Source: Planctomycetia bacterium (GTDB lineage Bacteria; Planctomycetota; Planctomycetia; Gemmatales; Gemmataceae). From it: a DNA stretch of 5,886 nt. Below the pieces are notes generated by a model that saw nothing but the letters and a program-made list of their open reading frames with translations, searched no databases and was not told the DNA's origin. The stretch covers positions 1 through 5,886 of the forward strand of contig SXHE01000626.1 in assembly GCA_005773755.1 (NCBI GenBank), read 5' to 3'. The position numbers were made by a program, and so were the translations under genes. Position 1 is the stretch's first letter; the number at the start of each line of letters is the position of its first letter. Shown in pieces: positions 1 through 4,632 of this stretch.

Positions 1-110
1 CCCCCCCGCTTCCGGCTCGTCGCTAACGGCTCACTCGTGACCGCTCGAAGTATAATCGGTTCTCCTTTGGTCCGTGTATTCTTCGCGTCGCTGCCAAACC
101 GAGAAGCCGT
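1..110. other. Upstream leader region without a supported gene
   Basis: I see no convincing coding sequence here. An open frame that starts in this stretch and runs into the next gene gives an Arg/Ser/Pro-rich peptide with no recognisable motif, so I treat it as a shadow of the gene at 111. The segment holds a poly-C run at the very edge (1-7), two loosely similar CGGCTC words (13-18 and 27-32) and the TATAAT hexamer listed separately. The gene to the left is outside the window. Confidence 0.5.
51..56 (+). promoter_or_regulatory. Possible sigma70-type -10 box (TATAAT)
   Basis: A perfect TATAAT hexamer stands out in otherwise GC-rich DNA, 54 bases before the ATG at 111. Transcription from it would give a leader of roughly 45-50 nt, a normal length. 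No good -35 hexamer lies at 16-18 bp spacing (the sequence there is near GGCTCA), so this is a half-supported promoter call for the gene at 111 and perhaps the one at 802. Confidence 0.35.
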
Positions 111-746
111 ATGGTCGGTTGCGCCCGTTTCGTGGCCCCAATCGTACTGCTCTCGCTCCCCGCTCCTGTGCGAGCGGATGCCGCGCCGTTCCCGTTGTCC
201 GGTCCGAGCGGATCGACCGTTCCGGTCGTCTACACCTTCACCGCTGAACGGGACCACCCGGAGTGGGAGTTCTGGTTGGTGTGGCAAGACGGAAGCGCCC
301 CGGAGCGGTTGGTGGTGCCGCCGGCGAACCCCGTTCGCGTCACTGACAAGGGACGGAAGAAGCAAGAACACAACGTGATGATCTGCTACGCCGTGCCAAA
401 ACGAATGATGCCCGCGCTCGAAGGCGCTCCGGTTTCCACTGCATGGCTCCAGAAACACGACCAGTTCGGGAACGGCGTACTCGGTCGGGATCGGCTCACC
501 TTTCGTCAACAGCTTTCGTTCGGCGACAACCGCGAGCGGGTCGAGATCACCTACCGCATTGAGAGCGGGCCGAACGGTCCGCATTTGGTCTTGGTTTGGC
601 AGAACAGCGGCGACCCGGTGTATCGTTGGGTCCGGGTGATCCCGTGTTGCTACCTGTTCCCGCTCGGCCTCGCGGTGTTCGGCATCTGGGCCTTGCGCCG
701 CACAGTGCGCTGGCTGCGTGTCGATCATCGCGAGAAACTGAAGTAA
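111..746 (+). CDS. Hypothetical exported protein with C-terminal membrane anchor
   Basis: A 211-residue protein that I do not recognise. The first ~22 residues look like a Sec signal peptide: a short charged start (R6), a hydrophobic run (FVAPIVLLSLPAP), then likely cleavage after VRA (22) or ADA (24). Residues ~25-170 form a polar domain with beta-rich character and several Trp residues (EWEFWLVWQDG near 51-61, LVLVWQNSG near 159-167). A single membrane segment spans about 174-195, followed by the very basic tail RRTVRWLRVDHREKLK, which predicts type I topology: domain outside, tail in the cytoplasm. Two adjacent Cys (179-180) sit at the membrane edge. The ATG follows a purine-rich GAGAAG (101-106) that can serve as ribosome binding site. 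The gene ends 55 bases before the PLP enzyme on the same strand, so co-transcription is possible but unproven. The function is unknown; the layout suggests a membrane-tethered periplasmic domain rather than an enzyme. Confidence 0.75.
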   Translation: MVGCARFVAPIVLLSLPAPVRADAAPFPLSGPSGSTVPVVYTFTAERDHPEWEFWLVWQDGSAPERLVVPPANPVRVTDKGRKKQEHNVMICYAVPKRMMPALEGAPVSTAWLQKHDQFGNGVLGRDRLTFRQQLSFGDNRERVEITYRIESGPNGPHLVLVWQNSGDPVYRWVRVIPCCYLFPLGLAVFGIWALRRTVRWLRVDHREKLK

Positions 747-761
747 GTGCTGTGCCATTCC

Positions 762-776
762 GCGGGTTTATCCCGC
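762..776 (+). other. Small hairpin between genes (GCGGG-TTTAT-CCCGC)
   Basis: Perfect 5-bp GC arms (762-766 and 772-776) flank the loop TTTAT, 16 bases after the stop of the upstream gene and 26 before the next start. There is no T-tract after it, so it is not a classical intrinsic terminator. It may be a weak attenuating structure or chance in GC-rich DNA. Confidence 0.25.
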
Positions 777-801
777 TGCTCGTTCAAGTAGGAAAACCCT
801 G

Positions 802-1758
802 ATGCCCCCGTACGCCTGCACCCTGGCCGACGTTCGTGCCGCCGCCGCCCGTATCAAGGGCGTCGTTCACCGCACGCCGGTGATGACCTGCGACACGCTC
901 GACCGGCTCGCGGGGCGGCGGCTGTACTTCAAGTGCGAGAACCTACAGAAGGTCGGGGCGTTCAAGTATCGCGGGGCGACCAACGCCGTGCTACGGCTCA
1001 CCGACGCCGAGGCCGCGCGCGGCGTCGTCACGCACTCCAGCGGCAACCACGCGCAGGCGCTGGCGCTGGCGGCGCGGGTGCGAGGCGTGCCGGCGTACAT
1101 CGTCATGCCCCGGACCGCGCCCGCAGTGAAGAAGGCCGCGGTCGAAGGCTACGGCGGGCGGGTTACGCTCTGCGAACCGAACCTCGCGGCGCGCGAGGAG
1201 GCCGCGAGCAAGCTCGTAGCGAAAACCGGCGCGACGCTGATCCCGCCGTTCGACCACGCCGACGTGATCGCCGGGCAGGGCACCGCGGCGCTGGAACTGC
1301 TCGAAGACGTGCCCGCCCTCGACGCACTCATCACCCCCGTCGGAGGTGGCGGGTTGCTCGCGGGCTGCACGATTGCGGCGCAAGGGGTGAAGCCGGGCAT
1401 CCGGGTGTTCGGCGCGGAACCGAGCGGCGCGGACGACGCGGCCCGCTCGAAGGCCGCGTGCGCGTGGCAACCGCAGACCGCCCCGAACACCATCGCCGAC
1501 GGCCTGCTCACCAGCACCGGCACGCTCACTTGGCCGATCATTCGCGACCTGGTGGAAGGCGTCTTCACCGTGACCGATGACGAGATTCGTACCGCGATGC
1601 GCCTCGTCTGGGAGCGCATGAAGCTGATCGTCGAGCCGAGCGGGGCGGTGGGGGTCGCGGTCACGCTGGGCGCAGCGTTCAAGGCGCTGGCGGGCGCGAA
1701 CACGGTCGGTATCGTCTTCAGCGGCGGGAACGTCAGCCTCGACAAGCTGTACTGGTGA
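802..1758 (+). CDS. Serine racemase-like serine/threonine dehydratase (PLP, fold type II)
   Basis: A 318-residue cytoplasmic enzyme of the tryptophan-synthase-beta PLP superfamily. Visible residues: the Schiff-base Lys K55 in ENLQKVGAFKYRGA; the substrate/PLP loop SSGNHAQ (79-85) with S80 at the position of the serine racemase re-face base (human S84), where biosynthetic IlvA usually has Ala; the phosphate-binding loop GGGG (181-184); a divalent-metal site E206/A210/D212 in AEPSGADDA, matching human serine racemase E210/A214/D216; and SGGN (307-310) contacting the PLP ring nitrogen. The run from TWPIIRDLVEG to WERMKLIVEPSG (243-281) closely resembles eukaryotic serine racemase from memory. 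There is no C-terminal ACT domain, so it is not the allosteric isoleucine-pathway IlvA. Expected chemistry is Ser/Thr to pyruvate/2-oxobutyrate plus ammonia, with possible L/D-serine racemisation; threo-3-hydroxyaspartate is an alternative substrate. The ATG is preceded by AGGAAA (790-795) at good spacing. The family is certain; the exact substrate is not. Confidence 0.92.
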   Translation: MPPYACTLADVRAAAARIKGVVHRTPVMTCDTLDRLAGRRLYFKCENLQKVGAFKYRGATNAVLRLTDAEAARGVVTHSSGNHAQALALAARVRGVPAYIVMPRTAPAVKKAAVEGYGGRVTLCEPNLAAREEAASKLVAKTGATLIPPFDHADVIAGQGTAALELLEDVPALDALITPVGGGGLLAGCTIAAQGVKPGIRVFGAEPSGADDAARSKAACAWQPQTAPNTIADGLLTSTGTLTWPIIRDLVEGVFTVTDDEIRTAMRLVWERMKLIVEPSGAVGVAVTLGAAFKALAGANTVGIVFSGGNVSLDKLYW

Positions 1759-1801
1759 CGAACCCGCAAGGAACTCACGCCGGGCCTTGCGGGACGTTCG
1801 T
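1758..1801 (+). repeat. Long imperfect hairpin directly after the dehydratase stop
   Basis: CCCGCAAGG (1763-1771) pairs perfectly with CCTTGCGGG (1785-1793) around a 13-nt loop. The stem extends outwards as ACGAA (1758-1762) with TTCGT (1797-1801) across a 3-nt bulge (ACG), giving about 14 base pairs. It begins at the last base of the TGA stop, a natural position for a 3'-end structure. No T-tract follows, so I call it a possible factor-dependent or RNA-stabilising 3' hairpin rather than a proven terminator. Its right arm carries GGCCTTGCGG, which recurs at 1839-1848. Confidence 0.6.
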
Positions 1802-1810
1802 ATCGCGATA
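1801..1810. promoter_or_regulatory. Perfect 10-bp palindrome TATCGCGATA
   Basis: A perfect self-complementary decamer lies between the two hairpins, 70 bases before the amine oxidase ATG. It could be half of an operator for a dimeric regulator or part of the surrounding repeat. One occurrence cannot separate these from chance. Confidence 0.25.
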
Positions 1811-1834
1811 GGAAATGCTCACGCCGACACTTGC

Positions 1835-1854
1835 CCCCGGCCTTGCGGCCGGGG
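1835..1854 (+). repeat. Strong GC hairpin with TTGC loop (CCCCGGCC/GGCCGGGG)
   Basis: A perfect 8-bp all-GC stem (1835-1842 with 1847-1854) closed by the tetraloop TTGC, 25 bases before the amine oxidase ATG. It contains the decamer GGCCTTGCGG already present at 1783-1792, and each copy is preceded by CTCACGCCG (1774-1782 and 1818-1826), so the two structures look like diverged copies of one repeat unit about 44 to 56 bases apart. It could end transcription from the left, shape the amine oxidase 5' leader, or be a dispersed extragenic repeat. There is no T-tract after it. Confidence 0.6.
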
Positions 1855-1879
1855 TTCACCTCCCAACCCCTTCCATCCC

Positions 1880-3790
1880 ATGCCACACCCGCTCGAACCG
1901 TTATCCGCTGCGGAAGTCTCGCGTGCCGTCACCGTGCTCGCGGCGGCGGGCAAACTCGCGCCCACGATGCGCGTCGTCAGCGTGATGCTGAAAGAGCCGT
2001 CGAAGGTCGAGGTTCACGCCGGTACTGGTTGGGAGGCGCTGCCGCGCGAGGCCGCGGCCGTGCTGTTCGACAACGCGACCAACTCGTGCTTCGAGGCCGA
2101 ACTGAACCTGAGCGCGGAGGCCGTGACCGCGTTCCGGCACGTGCCCGGCGTTCAGCCGACCATGACCATCGATGAGCAGGTCGAGTGCGAGCGGGCCGTG
2201 CTGAACGATGCGGCGTTCGCCGACGCGATCAAGCGGCACCACGGCATCACCGACACCGCGCTCGTGATGGTCGACATCTGGAGCGCCGGCTTTTACGGGA
2301 ACGCGGAAGAGAAGGGGATGCGGCTCGCACGCCCGCTGTGCTTCGTACGGTCCGACCCTACCGACAACGGCTACGCGCGGCCCATCGAGGGCATCCGCCC
2401 GGTGGTCGATCTGAACGCGATGCGGGTGATTCGCGTCGAGGAGTACGCGCCCGTGCCGCTGCCGCCGGGTTCGGCCAACTACGCAAGTGCGCGCGTACCA
2501 AATCAGCGCGCGGACATCAAGCCGCTCGCGATCACGCAACCCGATGGCCCCGGCTTCGTGCTCGAAGGCAACGCGATTAGCTGGCAGAAGTGGGCGCTGG
2601 TGATCGGCTTCAACGCCCGCGAGGGGCTGACGCTGCACCACATCCGCTACCGCGACCAGGGCCGCGACCGCTCCATCCTCTATCGCGCGTCGCTCACGGA
2701 AATGGTGGTGCCGTATGCGGACCCGAACCCGACGCAGGTGCGCAAGAACGCCTTCGACGTCGGCGAGTACGGCATGGGCATGTGCGCGAACAGCCTGCGC
2801 CTCGGCTGTGACTGCGTCGGCCACATCGAGTACCGCGACGCCCACCTGTGCGACAGTCGCGGCAAGTCGCTGACCATCGAGAACGCGATCTGCATCCATG
2901 AGGAAGACTACGGTATCCTCTGGAAGCACACCGACCGGCGGCTCCCCGATGCGCCGGAGGTGCGCCGCTCGCGCCGGCTCGTCATCTCCAGCGTCTCGAC
3001 CGTCGAGAACTACGAGTACGGCTTCTTTTGGTACTTCTATCAGGACGGTAACATCGGGTTCGAGATCAAGCTGACCGGCATCCTGTCGCTCGGTGCGGTC
3101 AACCCCGGCGAGAAGCCGCCGTTCGGCTCGATAATCGCTCCGCAAGTGTATGCACCAAACCACCAGCACTTCTTCAACGTGCGCCTCGACTTCGACCTGG
3201 ACGGCATCGCGAACACGGTGCAGCAACTCGACGTGACCGCGGACCCGGTCGGCCCGGACAACCCGTTCGAGAACGCCTTCCGCGCGAAGGCGACCGCGCT
3301 CGAAACGGAGAAGCAGGCCCGCGCGCACCTGAACCTGGAAACCGGGCGGGCGTGGAAGGTCGTCAACCCCGCCGTGAAGAACGCCGTGGGCGAACCGGTG
3401 GGCTACAAGTTCTTCCCCGGCGACAACGCCTTCCCGTTCGCGTCGCCGAACGCGTGGTGGCGCAAGCGCGCCGGGTTCGTGAACCATCACGTCTGGGTGA
3501 CGCCGTTCGCCGAGGGCGAGAAGTACGCTGCCGGCGACTACCCGAACCAGAGCACCGGCGGCGACGGCCTCATCAAGTGGACGGAAGCGGACCGCGCGAT
3601 CGCGGATACGGACGTGGTATTCTGGTACACCTTCGGCCACACGCACATCCCGCGGCCGGAGGACTACCCCGTGATGCCGACCGCGTACATCGGGTTCCTG
3701 CTGAAGCCGAACGGCTTCTTCGACCTGAACCCGGCCAACGACGTTCCGCCGTCCGAGCCGAAGGCGAAGCCGGCCGGGTGCTGCCACTAG
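1880..3790 (+). CDS. Copper/topaquinone primary amine oxidase
   Basis: A complete 636-residue copper amine oxidase (EC 1.4.3.21 type), nearly the length of Arthrobacter globiformis phenethylamine oxidase, which it resembles from end to end. It oxidises primary amines to aldehyde, NH3 and H2O2. Small N2/N3 domains occupy about residues 10-205; the large catalytic domain fills the rest. The TPQ precursor is Y378 in TVENYEY; the catalytic base is D293 in AFDVGEYGMG; copper ligands are H428 and H430 (NHQHFF) and H589 (GHTHIPRPEDYPVMP). C312 and C338 match the conserved disulfide pair. The residue two before D293, the substrate gate (Tyr in the Arthrobacter enzyme, Ala in yeast HPAO), is Ala291. 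There is no signal peptide, so it is probably cytoplasmic. The protein ends in a CCH tail. The ATG at 1880 is the only ATG or GTG start between 1787 and the N2 domain; no Shine-Dalgarno precedes it. A TTG at 1787 would add 31 residues encoded by the hairpin repeat, which is implausible. The substrate (tyramine, phenethylamine, histamine or other) cannot be read from the sequence. Confidence 0.95.
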   Translation: MPHPLEPLSAAEVSRAVTVLAAAGKLAPTMRVVSVMLKEPSKVEVHAGTGWEALPREAAAVLFDNATNSCFEAELNLSAEAVTAFRHVPGVQPTMTIDEQVECERAVLNDAAFADAIKRHHGITDTALVMVDIWSAGFYGNAEEKGMRLARPLCFVRSDPTDNGYARPIEGIRPVVDLNAMRVIRVEEYAPVPLPPGSANYASARVPNQRADIKPLAITQPDGPGFVLEGNAISWQKWALVIGFNAREGLTLHHIRYRDQGRDRSILYRASLTEMVVPYADPNPTQVRKNAFDVGEYGMGMCANSLRLGCDCVGHIEYRDAHLCDSRGKSLTIENAICIHEEDYGILWKHTDRRLPDAPEVRRSRRLVISSVSTVENYEYGFFWYFYQDGNIGFEIKLTGILSLGAVNPGEKPPFGSIIAPQVYAPNHQHFFNVRLDFDLDGIANTVQQLDVTADPVGPDNPFENAFRAKATALETEKQARAHLNLETGRAWKVVNPAVKNAVGEPVGYKFFPGDNAFPFASPNAWWRKRAGFVNHHVWVTPFAEGEKYAAGDYPNQSTGGDGLIKWTEADRAIADTDVVFWYTFGHTHIPRPEDYPVMPTAYIGFLLKPNGFFDLNPANDVPPSEPKAKPAGCCH

Positions 3791-4410
3791 CGCGCGTGCG
3801 GTTTGAACAGGCCGCGGACGGACTCCTTCACGCCCCGGCACTCCTTCGCTTCGTTCGCGTCCGTGAACGAGAGCGCCCAGTGAACGGATTCGTCGAGGTC
3901 GATGCTGTTGGTGTCGGTGAACACGTCCGGCAACCGGTGGTAGGGCAGCGCCTTCTGCGCGGCGCGGTAGTCCGCGACCAGCTTCTTTTGCTCCGGTGTG
4001 CCGGGCAGCCAGTCGTCGAATTTGTGCGCGATCTGGGCCGCGCGCAGCCCGTCGCGCAACTTGTCGAGCTTCTTCTCGGTCTCCGCGTTCTCTTTCTCCA
4101 TCCGCTCGAACGCTTCCGCGGTCACGCGCGGGCGGAACGTCAGCTTCAACTCGTAAGGCTCGGTGCGGTCCGGGACGGGCGGCCGGCCGTCGATGTCCGG
4201 CGCGCGCCCGATGGCGTTCACCAGACTCACCTTCTTCTCGCGCCGGACCGTGAGCGTCACGCCCTGCACGGTCGCGGTCCAGCCCTTCGGCATCTTCGCC
4301 CTCACCGCGCGTAGCACTTCGGGCGGCACCGCGTCGGGCGGAACGGGTGCCGCTCTCGTGAACGGCGCGCAGGCGAGCAGCGCGAGCAGCGATCTCAGTG
4401 TGTACCGCAC
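3787..4410 (-). CDS. Hypothetical exported protein with coiled-coil segment
   Basis: A 207-residue protein that I do not recognise. I chose the GTG at 4410 because GGAGG sits 7 bases upstream and the product then opens with a clean signal peptide: MRYTLR, a hydrophobic stretch (SLLALLACAP), and likely signal peptidase I cleavage after TRA (20). LLAC at 11-14 loosely fits a lipobox, so a short lipoprotein signal is a weaker alternative. An ATG at 4491 would add 27 residues that bury the signal peptide, so I reject it. The mature part has an N-terminal acidic/proline region, a beta-like stretch (44-95), a charged Glu/Lys/Arg helix likely to form a coiled coil (about 98-130, AEAFERMEKENAETEKKLDK) and a mixed C-terminus. 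The gene converges on the amine oxidase: the two TAG stops overlap in a shared CTAG (3787-3790), leaving no room for a dedicated terminator. It is probably a periplasmic protein of narrow taxonomic range; function unknown. Confidence 0.75.
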   Translation of the reverse strand: MRYTLRSLLALLACAPFTRAAPVPPDAVPPEVLRAVRAKMPKGWTATVQGVTLTVRREKKVSLVNAIGRAPDIDGRPPVPDRTEPYELKLTFRPRVTAEAFERMEKENAETEKKLDKLRDGLRAAQIAHKFDDWLPGTPEQKKLVADYRAAQKALPYHRLPDVFTDTNSIDLDESVHWALSFTDANEAKECRGVKESVRGLFKPHAR

Positions 4411-4632
4411 GTCTAGACCTCCGGCCCCATTATCGCGCGCGAACCGCGGAAGTACAGGCGCGTTCGCGCCGCGGCTGAATCTCGCGGCCACACCAGAATA
4501 CCTGCCGCTTTCGATCGGTTCGGCCGCGCGAATCTGTGCGAAGTTGGTGTCGCCCGTTTGCCCCGCCGCACACCACGTCCCAGACTTCCGGCGGCAGCGT
4601 AACCCCGACTCTCCCGCGAGCCGTCCGACGCC
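4411..4632. promoter_or_regulatory. Divergent intergenic region between exported protein and cheA
   Basis: This stretch of 222 bases must carry promoters in both directions, but I see no strong sigma70 pair for either. On the minus strand a GATAAT (4429-4434) is too close to the GTG to leave a normal leader, and TATTCT (4495-4500) has a poor -35. An inverted repeat with 8-bp arms GCGCGAAC/GTTCGCGC (4437-4444 and 4462-4469, 17-nt spacer) could be an operator or chance. A TAA at 4600-4602 closes the cheA frame upstream, which limits where that gene can start. Open frames crossing this stretch give low-complexity Arg/Ser/Pro peptides that I regard as non-coding. Confidence 0.45.
4418..4422 (-). 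promoter_or_regulatory. Shine-Dalgarno GGAGG deciding the GTG start at 4410
   Basis: On the minus strand GGAGG is followed by the 7-nt spacer TCTAGAC and then GTG. This is the best ribosome binding site in the window and fixes the start of the leftward exported protein. Confidence 0.8.

Noticed and set aside
1835..1854. Classical intrinsic terminator
   Set aside because: The stem is strong, but it is followed by TTCACC rather than a T-tract, so I report it as a structured repeat with only possible terminator function.
1758..1854. CRISPR-like repeat pair
   Set aside because: Only two diverged copies of a short structured unit, no regular spacers and no cas genes.
1787..1879. TTG-started N-terminal extension of the amine oxidase
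   Set aside because: The extra 31 residues are encoded by the hairpin repeat, have no counterpart in known copper amine oxidases, and start at a TTG inside the stem of the first hairpin; ATG 1880 gives the expected length.
1149..1886. Minus-strand open frame opposite the dehydratase
   Set aside because: Low-complexity Ser/Ala/Pro/Thr-rich product antisense to a well-supported PLP enzyme; a composition artefact.
1901..3841. Very long minus-strand open frame (about 646 codons) opposite the amine oxidase
   Set aside because: Its product is a repetitive Arg/Val/Ala/His-rich sequence with no motif, while the plus strand has every catalytic and copper-binding residue of an amine oxidase. Long antisense frames are expected opposite GC-rich genes with strong third-position GC bias.
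3352..4314. Plus-strand open frame running from the amine oxidase into the convergent gene
   Set aside because: Arg/Gly/Val-rich product in the wrong frame, spanning two better-supported genes on opposite strands; no motif.
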